Shown here in pieces: positions 32,184 through 41,562 of a stretch of 42,253 bases of DNA. Location of the stretch: NCBI GenBank assembly GCA_001598975.1, contig BBXU01000491.1, positions 1 through 42,253 on the forward strand, read 5' to 3'. The notes beneath the pieces were generated by a model, which was not told the origin of the DNA, searched no databases, and saw only the letters and a list, made by a program, of their open reading frames with translations. The DNA is from Parachlorella kessleri. Its lineage: Eukaryota > Chlorophyta > Trebouxiophyceae > Chlorellales > Chlorellaceae. Positions within the stretch are counted from its first letter, which is position 1. The number at the start of each line of letters is the position of its first letter. The position numbers were made by a program, and so were the translations under genes.

Positions 32184-35004
32184 ATGTGGACCTGGAAAGG
32201 TCTATACCTCGTCCTTGTGCTTGCTTTACTCTCAAAGCAAACCGCATCAGAGGAAAATGACACACATGGGGGCAGCGCCTGGGAGGCAGTGAAACTGACA
32301 GAGGGGAGAAAGATGGAGGACCTGCTGCGCTGGGCTATAGGTACGCAAACCTGCCAAAGCTGATAACTTACAGGTTGCTCGGACGTTGCCAGGCTGTGCC
32401 CAAGCAGGACCTGGATAGTATTCCTTGCTTGTCGCTGCTGGGGTGCAGTGAACAGCGACGGCAAGGAGTTAGAGCAGCAGGCTGTCGAGGCCCGGCGGCC
32501 TGCGCCGGGAGGCGACTTCCTGGAGAGGCAACAGCAGCTTGCAACGGTAATTTGTCGGTTTGATTTACACACTGCGCCAGCTGGCAAAGTGGGGCCTGGA
32601 GGCAAGGCAACCGGTTGCAACCTGTCACCGGGCGAGGCATGTTGCCAGTGAGCCAGAAGTCGCCCAGGCGAAAATGTCCTTGCATAGCCTTTGCATGCCC
32701 AATGCAAGACCGGTTGGCTACCGTGGTCTCACTCGCCAATGCAGCATTGTCTCCTGCCCTGGCTAGCATCAAGTCGCCAGTGGCTTGCTGGGGGTGCAGC
32801 TGCTCCAGGCGGTGAAGGAGCAGCCCACCGAGGCAGAGCTGATCGTAGAGGCACTGACGATTGTGCGCAACGCCAGCGAGCCGGCTGTGGTGCGAGGCAA
32901 TGCACTGAAGGCGCTGCGAATACTGGTGGAGCCCTTGGACAATGCTAATGGTGAGCAAAAGAAAACCTGTGGAGTAGGACGATGGCTTTTTCAGAGGTCA
33001 AGGCAGGGTGCTTAGAAGTGTGGGATAGGGATGTTGGTGCGGTAAGGGAAGGTGCCGTGAGGGAAGGTTGAAGAGGTCCTGGCTGCAAGGCTGCAAGTGC
33101 AGTTGAAGATGGCGGGCTGTGGGCGTAAGGTAACCAGAGCAGTCACTGCCGGGCATTGGAGCCGCCCCTGAAGCGACAGTTGTTTTGTCAAATGCTGACT
33201 GTCAAATGGCAGTCTCCCTCCCGAACATGAAGTTAAACTGCTTCGGTTAGGGAACTGAAGGTCGCCGGTTCGATCCCTGCCGCCCCGGACCTAGAGCTGG
33301 TCACTTTAGGTCAACCCTGTACTTCGTACTTGGCTCAAAGGGGGAGTTTGCGACCCTAGTTGTTAACTAGAGATGTTGTGCCTCTAGTTGGTTCTCCTCC
33401 ACCTATCTACAGCGTCTCTCTCGGGAGGTCGCCATGGGACAGGTTTCCAGAAGAAGAATAAGAATAAAGAATAGAAGGATAGAAGAATAAAGAATAAAAA
33501 AAATTAAAAAAATGGCAGTATCCTCCTCCTGGCAGCAGGTACCCCTCTAGGTTGATGGTACAATCCTGCTGCCCCTGCCTGCGCAGACTTGGACAAGCTG
33601 GGTGGTGTGGGGCCCATGGTGGCCCTGCTGGGGTCACCATCCCCGCTGCTAAGGGCAGGCGCTGCCTACGTGCTGGGCACAGCCGCCTCAAACAACGGGC
33701 CCTTCCAGCAGACGCTGATGCAGGCACACCCAGAGGTTGTGCCTGCGCTCATGCAGCTGGTGAACACTGCCTCTTCCGGACCAGCCTGGGCTGCTGCAGT
33801 AGGTGCAGCCGCTGCTGGCACTGGTGGGGGACCCGCTGGGGGGAGTTGGTGGGCGCGGTGGCGGGGGGCTAGAGCACAACAGCCTGCTGGTGAGGGCGTC
33901 TTCGCTGGCGACGAGCATCAGCAGCAGCAGCAGCAACAGCCGTCAAAGCAGCAGCAGCAGCAGCAGGGAGCAGACAGCGAGGGAGGAGCAGGGGCAGCGG
34001 CAGCAGCAGAGGCGGTAGATGATGAGTATGTGGCCAATGCGGGGCTATATGCCTTGGCTGCCCTACTGCGCGGCAACCTGGGGGCACGGGCCATCTTTTA
34101 TGGCGCAGCTGGCATGCGGGGGTTGGAAGCGCTACTGCTTGACAGCCAACAGGGCTTGCGGGTGCGCTTGAAAGCGCTCAACCTCATCACAGACCTCATA
34201 CACCAGGATGCCTCGGCGCTGCCATCAGGCGCTGCAGGCTTGGATGACAGCGCCACGGCCGCTGCTATGCTGCAGCTGCTGGAACACCCACTGCAGGCGC
34301 CCAAGCAGCAGCAGGAGCAGCAGCGACAGGGGGACGCAATCGCGGAGCTGCACAAGGGGCAGCAGGAGGAGCAGCCCGACATATGGCAAGGGCAACCAGA
34401 AGGGGCAGCTGCCGGCTCCCGAGAGGTGGCACACATTGGGGCCTCTGGTCCGGGCGGAGAAGAAGCAGTTGAGGAAGACCTCGACATGCTGGTAAGTGCA
34501 GCAGGCTGTGGTGGGAGGGTCGTCTAACCCTAGAAGAACAGCAAGCGGCGTGTGTGTGGTCCGCAGCGATTAACCGACTGCAGCCTGCCGCCTCGGCTTA
34601 AGCCTCCCACCACGCTTTTCGCTGAGTATCTGATATTTGCTTGGAAAGCAGTATTGTGCGGTACTGACCTGCCGCTGCTTGGGCACTGTAAGCCATGCCG
34701 TAAGCCCTGCGTCAGGTTGAGACTGCCTTCGTCATCCCTAAGTGCCGGTATCTGCATGCTGGAACAGGAAAAGGCGTTGCTGGCGTTGTCAGCGCTGCTG
34801 GAGCACAGGGCTGTCGGCATCAGTTCCACAGCGTTGGAAAAGGCGCGTGTCACCTTGGGCGGGCTGGCCCAGCGGTTGCAGGGCAGTACGGCTTCTGCCG
34901 GCGAGGAGGACTACTTCGTGCAGGATGTGCTGGCTCTTGCGCAGCAGGTGTACCAGCACGTGGATGCGCAGCTGGCCCAGCGCAAGCGTGCAGCGGAGTT
35001 GTGA
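32184..35004 (+). CDS. SIL1/Fes1/HspBP1-type Hsp70 nucleotide exchange factor with signal peptide
   Basis: An armadillo-type exchange factor that releases ADP from Hsp70. A hydrophobic N-terminus (LYLVLVLALLSKQTA, residues 7-21) suggests entry into the ER, so its partner would be BiP (SIL1-like role, inferred). Five exons give 515 aa: 32184-32340, 32449-32546, 32800-32950, 33587-34491 and 34768-35004. Conserved parts are MEDLLRWAI..NSDGKELEQQ, EALTIVRNASE, LRILVEPLDNAN/DLDKLGGVGPMVALLG, YVLGTAASNNGPFQQTLM, GLYALAALLRGN and a final helical repeat (EKALLALSALLEHRAV). A Q-, G- and W-containing low-complexity stretch interrupts the repeats at about 190-240. The protein ends RKRAAEL, only loosely like an ER-retention tail. 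TGTAA lies 234 nt past the stop. The third intron carries a SINE-like element. Confidence 0.85.
33215..33513 (+). mobile_element. SINE-like element in an intron of the SIL1-like gene
   Basis: Inside the 636-bp intron 32951-33586 is a Pol III B-box match, GGTTCGATCC (33267-33276), set in a tRNA T-arm-like context (GCCGG TTCGATC CCTGC). About 175 bp of unrelated body follows, then an A-rich tail of AAGAATA-type units ending in poly(A) (about 33450-33513). An 8-bp hairpin (CTTCGGTT / AACTGAAG) lies just before the B box. No intact tRNA cloverleaf can be folded by eye and the A box is weak. The layout (tRNA-like head, body, A-rich tail, sense orientation) is that of a SINE; the left boundary is a guess. 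Confidence 0.5.
33920..33968 (+). repeat. CAG repeat coding polyglutamine in the SIL1-like protein
   Basis: Two runs of CAG/CAA code HQQQQQQQ and KQQQQQQ in the chosen frame. They fall between two armadillo repeats, in a stretch that looks dispensable. Confidence 0.8.
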
Positions 35005-35237
35005 GAGGCAGTGACAATGCGAGCGAATAGAAGGAGCGCGAACCAGCGCCGGGCAGGGAGCACTGGTTCGCGACCCGCTTTTCATGACCACGGGGAATTA
35101 AGTCCGCCTGGCCATAGCACAGCGTGCCCACCTATGCAGGTGGACTACAGGGTTTGTTATGCTGGCTTGTCTCCACCTCCTTGCATGGGCTTTGGTGTGC
35201 CTGGCTACACCAAGCCTCCGTTTGACATTGATGACTT

Positions 35238-35242
35238 TGTAA
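35238..35242 (+). promoter_or_regulatory. Polyadenylation signal TGTAA of the SIL1-like gene
   Basis: TGTAA stands 234 nt past the stop codon. The assignment rests on the chlorophyte consensus and on position. Confidence 0.45.
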
Positions 35243-36179
35243 AAGACCTGAACTCGCCAAGTTCAGCATGGATGGGGTGACATCTGTTACCCAGCACCTC
35301 AAACCCAGCACTCCACAGCAGGGCGGCGTGCAGGGTCCTTCGCAGCAGGGTTCAACGACAGGGTTCCCTGCTGCGTACCAGTATTTCTTTTTCATCAAGA
35401 GGCCAGCTCGAGTCCTGAGCGTGTCTGTCCGCCTTGCCCTGTCATTATCACAGCCGAGCCCTGATGGGGATTTTGGTCCCGTTGACTTGTTCAGGTCCAG
35501 GTTGTGATAGACTATCGTCTAGCACGTCGTCCTCTGACCCTGGCATATACTTTGACGTCCAGTCCTTGTTCAATAAACCGCTGTCCGGGCAGCAGGGCAC
35601 CCAGGTAAAAACATGACAAGTTTGCACACAGTCTTCCCTTCGTAGGGGGCACATGCCATAAGCAGTGCAGCTGTTGTTGCGTGATTGCCTGGTGACCATG
35701 CTACATGCAGCCACTTATGCATACTTACACATGCCAAGCCTAGAGGGCCCTGATGGCCCAGCCTAAGGGCCCCGCCTGCTGACACTCCAGTTGACTGCTG
35801 CAGTTGTGGGCTTGCTGCACTAGCCATAAGAAGGCAGCACTGGCAGCAGTCTTGGAAGGTGGGCTGCCGTGATCCAGCGTGTAATGAGGAAGAGCTGCTA
35901 AGGTTGCGCAAAGGAGTTACAAAGTTTGTCATGAGGCATCTTGGAGCAGAGGGGGCCTGCCGGCTTCACGCCTGTCGTAGTTGTGTAGTGACTTCCCGAA
36001 ACCCAACTACTTTTCATGTGCAGATCTGCCCTACCGCAGACATCTTCGCAAAGCCAGCAGCAACCAGGAGCAAAGGCAACTCAGTAGCTAAGCTGATCGC
36101 TACCTGATGTGCAGTTTTGGGTTGGCGTCGCTACCTGATTTGTGACATACCCTGCTAGATTAGCAATTGCCAGACACGT

Positions 36180-36275
36180 GTTAGTAAGGGTGGCAGGTAG
36201 TGCGAGCAGGGAGGAGAGTGACCTACACTGACAAGGCTGGAAGCAGATTGCGCCTGTGTCTTGCCTGAGTATTGC
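36180..36275 (+). repeat. Dispersed GGGTGGCAGG repeat, copy 8
   Basis: A perfect core lies at 36188-36205, preceded by TTAGTAA and followed by GCAGGGAGGAGAGTG, ACTGACAAGGCTGGAAGCAG and then TGTGTCTTGCCTGAGTATTG. It shares its right end with copy 6 and is one of the longest copies. Confidence 0.75.
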
Positions 36276-36887
36276 TCGACTACCTTCTGTATTGATGTGG
36301 ACTACCTTGCTTGGTTTTGCTTCAATTCTGCGCTTTTGGAGGGAATGAGGCACCTTGAACATGCCGGCCGTGCGATGTGAAAGTGCTCTCATCCAGCGCT
36401 GTTGTCATCTAGTGCTGTCGGTGATCGAGCGGCGCAGCCCTATCTGAGCTCTGTCCTGCCTGCACTGAGCATTGGCCACTATTTTCTATGACAGCTTGCT
36501 GCCCAACCCTGTCTTAGCGTCAATCATTAGGTATACCGTCTTGTTACCAAGGGGTTGTTTTCTTCATCGATCACTCTAGCGGAGTGAAGTCAAACTTGGT
36601 GTGGCTTGGAATAGGCTTGTGTACACAGCGGTTGCAGCCAGGACACCTGCAAGACCTTTCATCAGACTTTGGTCGTCCTCTATGTTGTTTCCTGCCCGAT
36701 GCCTCTGCATCCGAAGCAGCACTCCTGCTGCACATGCGGCAACCTGTGAGGCACATATGGCAAGTAGGTGAGGGCTGCCGCCAACATGCTAACCGAGCAG
36801 CTGGGCTACAAGTAGGCTGCATCCAATATGAACACCGCAGTTGGAAGGGTTAACGGCGCGTAGCAGGGCAAATGTAGCGTGTTTTCA

Positions 36888-38340
36888 TCATCCCAGGAGT
36901 GTTATGACTAGGCCGAGTGCAAGCTGATGAACGTGCACCTGTACATCATCTGAAGCTAGCAGATGAGCCAGCATCTCTACCGTTCCGGGCACATCAAGCA
37001 GCAACTGGCAGGATGCTGGCTCGCGGGACACATTTTGAACGGCCCCGACCGCAGCTGCTGCCGTGCCAGCGTCTGTAGCACTGAGAAGTTTTGCCAGCAC
37101 GGGGACCCCACCCTGCTCCCGAACCTGCAGTCACAGTCTCAGAAATATCATGTCGAAGCCGGCATTCACTGGCCTGCTGGTTAGTTATTCCACAGGGACA
37201 ATGGCTGGTTTCTTTCTCCACACTTCTGTCATGGGCAGTCGTACCAGCTTGATGGCGTCCGCCTCCGAGCTGAGATTATGAAGTGCACCCACAGCTCGCT
37301 GCTGCACTTTGGCGTCTAGCTCTTCCCTCTGTAGCAGCTTGAGGAGCACTGCGACCCCGCCACCTCGCTTCACCGCCTCACGACCCTCCTTCTGCAAGTT
37401 GACGAGCTGTAATCCGTCAGGGGGGGCCTGCCTCACAGTGCCTCTATGGCCCAATCCCTAAGACAGTAGATGGGCTCTACAGCGCCTGCGACCAAAGGAG
37501 TCTGTTGAGGGTTTATAGGCTACCTGGGCAGCTGCACTGTCTCCCCCAAACCCAAGGTACTAGCTGTAGTGTTCTAGTCTCTAACCTGGTAGCACACTGT
37601 TTGCACCGCTCCAGCTGCATTGGCAAGGACTTCCTCCTGTCCACTGGCCAGCAACTGTAGCAGGGCTAGCTCCCCCTTGCAGCGGACTAGGTGGGCAACA
37701 TTCTGCGGCTCATAGGCCAGGTTCAGCGCGGCATTGGCGGCCTCGCTGGCGATTGCTGGTAACAACTTGACTGAGCAGAAGGGCATTAGTGTCTGGAACG
37801 TATGCCCGCCACACCGCTGCCGGTTGTCTTGCCGCCTTGACAATATCTTCAACGCCTGGACAAGACGGGGTGCAGGTTGGCAAAGGCGGCCGAAGGGAGT
37901 GGGCACCTGGCGCACGGCCCTGAACAGCATGGCATACCTTGAGGACCAACGCACATCGCTCTGCGTCCTTGTGTATCTCTGGTCGGGCAAGCAACTGCAC
38001 CAGCCCGTCGATCTTGTCAGGCGTGGTTGCTTTCAAGTGAGGACTGGTGGCCGGGTTGTCGTTGGCTGCCGAAAAGGAGGATAGGGTGGAGACCAGCAAG
38101 TCCAGCTGCTCCTGAGCTGGTGAGGAGGGCGGCAAGGCGTAGATGATGACTTCCACCTCCTGGAGACATGAGAGTTAGGGAGTTCTTCGGCAGCCTGAGT
38201 ACTTGCAGCAGACCAGAGCTCCGTGCATCCAGGAAGGGGGCCAGGCTGAGCTTGCCTGGAAGGTCGGCACCCGCATCCTGCTGACTTCGGCAGTATTTGC
38301 ACCAAGGTTTCTGGTGGGAGCAGGTAAACTGAGCCTGCAT
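36888..38340 (-). CDS. Armadillo-repeat protein, function unknown
   Basis: A soluble helical-repeat protein built of tandem armadillo-type units. Five phase-0 exons give 337 aa: 38340-38203, 38159-37938, 37855-37586, 37391-37245 and 37124-36888. Repeat wording is clear in the last three exons: SEAANAALNLAYEPQNVAHL, GELALLQLLASGQEEVLANA, AVKRGGGVAVLLKLLQREEL, QQRAVGALHNLSSEADAIKL, REQGGVPVLAKLLSATDAG and AAVGAVQNVSREPASCQLLL. No extra catalytic or targeting domain is visible, so I assign no function. The start at 38340 (MQAQFTCSHQKPWCKYC) is simply the first ATG of the open first exon; an upstream exon from an ATG at 38386 is possible. It lies head to head with the DCAF15-like gene. Confidence 0.75.
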
Positions 38341-38579
38341 TAATCTCCAAGTCAACAGCAACTTGCGCCCCGCCGCAGCACAGCATTCTCAGCAGGGGGT
38401 GGCCATGGGGGCGCTTGTTCTTCCCAGTATAGCTAGCTGGGCATCCGAGTGATCTGTGCACATCGACACGAAGCTATCTTTGGGTAGCACTGAGGCATAG
38501 GCCCCAGGCTGACTGGCTGGCAGCTAGGCCACCGTATTGTTTGTTGGTTATAGCCTGGACTAAGCCTTGATCATGCACG
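38341..38579. promoter_or_regulatory. Putative bidirectional promoter, ARM / DCAF15-like
   Basis: 239 bp separate the two divergent start codons chosen here. No TATA box or other motif is evident. The region would be shorter if the ARM gene starts at 38386. Confidence 0.4.
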
Positions 38580-41562
38580 ATGCCTCCACTCCACAACATC
38601 GCAGTCAAGCTGCTCCAGCGAGAGGGCGGAGTACGTCCCACCAAGTTGTATACCAAGGTGCACAGTTCCTTCATCAGCTGTGTCATCCAGTGCGCTCTTT
38701 TGAAGTAGGAGACATAGTGTAACTGCTGCTCCTCAGTGCAGGTGCCTCCTTCCTTACAGACTCCCATAGAGGACATACTTGATCCTGCTCACGAACTGAT
38801 GAGTGAGCCTTTCTTTCTGCCCAAGGTTGATCATTTGAGGGAGTCCAGGCTGTCTGTCCTGGCTGACAATTGTTCGTGAACGCACTGCTCTCCGACGCAG
38901 TGCAGGTTGTGTGCTGCTGGGCTTCACACGAGATGGAAACCATTTGGTGTCATACACTTCAACGCCAGTAGCTGCAGCAGGTGGCTGTGAGGGCTACTGT
39001 CTCCAGCTATGGACTTTTCAAAACGCCACGCCCTGCCGCAAGCTGTGGAATGTCCCGATCCTCAGAACCGACCCCTCACTAGAGCAGCCAGGTAAGAAAC
39101 ACGCATGCTGGCCACCAACAATGGGCTGTTCAGTGAGAAAGGTTGCGAAAGTGTTGCGATATGCCTGGGTGCAACATGCTCATAGGTCCTGGAAAGGAAC
39201 CACAGATGCATGACTGCCTGTGGTGCCACATGCAGATGAAGATGATGAGTTTTCCACAATACCTGGGACGCTATTCTTGACAGTTGCTGAAACACCAGGT
39301 GGCGAGCTCGTAGGTACGGACTGCTTGTCATTTATGAGTTTGTTTATTGTGTGGGAGCAAAGATTGCCCACTCGCTCACTGCGGTTCATGCACTTGTCTA
39401 GCAAGCCTAACACTGCTAATGCTGCTGAGGGTGCCAAGGACTGTAGCTGGCACTCTGTGATCAGAACAGCAGAATAGTGGCTGCAGTGGTGCATGGGCGG
39501 CCAACGGTCAGTGGTGGAGACGCTGATCGAGTGGCAAATCATGTAACCGTTCTTCCGGGGCCGCAGTATGCGGCCATTGCACATCAGCTGCAGGTGTGTT
39601 ACCTAATCTCGCTGTCCCTCCCCTGCACTGGTCGCAAGGGGCCTCTTTAAGGTGACCCATCACATACCCAGAAGTTCCTGCTTGGCTTAAAATCTGCCAT
39701 AATGAAATGGGATACTCTGCGGTAGGCCAAAGCCATGCATTGCGGGTGTGCATAAGCAGCCTGCCATGTGATCAGCATCCATGCAACCCTCATTCCCCCA
39801 ACGAGCTGAACCTACTTGGCATGTAGGTCGTGCACTTCACCTACCACACAGCCTGCAACCCCCCCTTCAACCCTTACATCTCCATCCTGCACCAGCCCTG
39901 CCGCCCTGATGGCCTTGCTACTGGCAAGCAGGAAGTCTGTCTGGCCTTCAACTTGGGCGATGGCTTGCACCTGGTGAGGTTGTCAGTCGCAGCAGCGGCC
40001 GCAGCCGCACAGCCGGGTCAGCCACGATGGCTTGGAGAGGCTGCCTTGCAGGCAGGAGAGCAGCAAGTAGACGCACCCTTGGCATGCACGTTATCCCAAG
40101 GTACCTTGACAGATGCACCTACTGCGGAGGGCAGCACCACGCCAGCTGCCAGCTCTGACGGAAGCAGTCCCTGCCAGCAGCAGCTTGAAAACACTTATGC
40201 CTGCGGGTACATAAGACCTGGGCAACATAATACTGGGCCGACAAAACCTCCTGCTGGTCCGCATTTCGACGTGGGCTCACTGGGCAACTTAAGCAAGCAG
40301 CCACACATGGCGCTGCACCAAGGCGGTGCTGTTTCAGCGGGGGAAGCCTCCAGCCTAGAGCAGCTGCGTGCTGAGTTGAACATGATGGAAGCTACTGTGA
40401 CTTGCCGGGGCTCCAGTGTTCCTGCAACTGGTTGCCCGCGTGTCAACTCACACCTCCCGGATGAACGCCAAGGAGGGGCTGGCCTGACCTTGGACACTTG
40501 TCCCAGCACCACAGCAGCAGGAGCCGAGCCAGGTCCAGGGGAGCCGGCATCCTGCGACCTGGGGAGGCTTGTTTCTGCCATGGCAGTGCCGGCAGGGCCA
40601 GCAGTTGACTGGGAGGAGTTTCTGTATGAAGCAGTGCAGCAGCTGGGACTGGACCCTGGGCAATTGGAAGACTATGGAATAGCCACGGGTACCCAGTGCA
40701 TGTGGCAGGGGCGGATGGGCCTCCTTGCAGTAGCGCTGTTGCAGCTGCGAGGGCAGCAGCAGGGCGGCCAGCCTCTGTCCTGTGTGCTCATCCATGTGGC
40801 AGCATGTACAGGTGAGGGCTGGTGGGAAATTGTTCGCATCGGTGGACTCGATTTGACTCTGCTGTAGCCTGTAGCTCCTAGGGTGGCTCATTTTCAAGTG
40901 ATCTGTGGGTCCACTCACAGGTCTTCTGTAGCAGGCCGCTGAGGGGACACTACCCCTCCTCTTCCTTTACCATGCTCGGTATTTCTTGCAGGCCGTGCAA
41001 GCATAGCAGAAGTTCTTGACTACCCCTTTCCGTGGCAAGACAGCCTGAGAACAGCCCTGCAGCGATCCCGCTTCACAGGTACCGCTTTGCGCCTACTAGA
41101 GTGGCGTGATATGACTTGACGCACACTCCTATGCGCAGTAAGCGCAGCCATAATCTACGAACGATAGGGCAGATAGGGCTCTGCTACCTTCGCCTGCAAG
41201 AATCTGTGAAGCTGACCATGACGAAGGTGGGCAGTAAGACTCAACTGCAGCCTTTCTATCACCATACCTGGCGGGGTGCTCAGCGACTGTCAAACAGGTA
41301 CAGCAACCATGTGCCCATAGCTATACATCCAGAGTGCTGTCCCCAAACCACAACTTGCATTTTCCATGCAGAGGCGACTGCACCCATCAACCGAGTGGCC
41401 GCCTTTGCAGCAGAGTGGCTGCGGGGCCGCCTGGCAGAACCCAGCAGCCGGGAGCAGCTGCCCTATGTTCTCACCAATGTTTCTGTGCTGCGGGAGGGGC
41501 GGTCCCTTCAGTACATAGCTCATCCCTGGCTGCCGCAGTGCATCCTGGGGTACCGCCAGTAG
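38580..41562 (+). CDS. DCAF15: DCAF15-like DDB1-CUL4 associated factor
   Basis: Human DCAF15 is a substrate receptor of the CUL4-DDB1 ubiquitin ligase. Seven phase-consistent exons give 587 aa: 38580-38704, 38901-39091, 39236-39313, 39487-39593, 39827-40811, 40992-41078 and 41372-41562. Alignable parts, from memory of the family, are IAVKLLQREGG..PTKLYTKV at the start, LLNAGCVLLGFTRDGNHLVS (to human [20 protein letters not shown]), GTLFLTVAETPGGELVVVHG, NHVTVLPGPQ, VVHFTYHTACNPPFNPYIS, DYGIATGTQCMWQGRMGLLA, and the end NRVAAFAAEWLRGRL..LTNVSVLREGRSLQYI. The middle (about 210-350) is low-complexity and probably disordered, as in animals. Two exon junctions were chosen because they rebuild this alignment. 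DET1, a related DDB1 partner, is a less likely alternative. Confidence 0.7.

Larger units (their letters stand above)
35005..36887. other. Convergent intergenic region between SIL1-like and ARM genes
   Basis: About 1.9 kb between two gene 3' ends. TGTAA at 35238-35242 is a likely polyadenylation signal for the SIL1-like gene. One repeat copy lies at 36180-36275. Several open frames of 60-120 codons exist on both strands (for example a plus frame at 35011-35280 ending SPSSAWMG), but none shows a family pattern or linked exons, so no gene is called. Confidence 0.5.

Noticed and set aside
33215..33295. A functional tRNA gene
   Set aside because: Only the T arm and B box are convincing; no matching 5' acceptor stem, D arm or 7-nt anticodon loop could be placed.
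35011..35280. Plus-strand frame as an extra gene or last exon of the SIL1-like gene
   Set aside because: The SIL1-like protein already ends with a clear stop at 35004, and the frame has no family pattern or linked exons; treated as 3' UTR or intergenic.
38580..41562. DET1 as the identity of this gene
   Set aside because: DET1 is similar in general plan, but the LLNAGCVLLGF block and the C-terminal NRVAAFAAEWL block fit DCAF15 better; kept only as an alternative.
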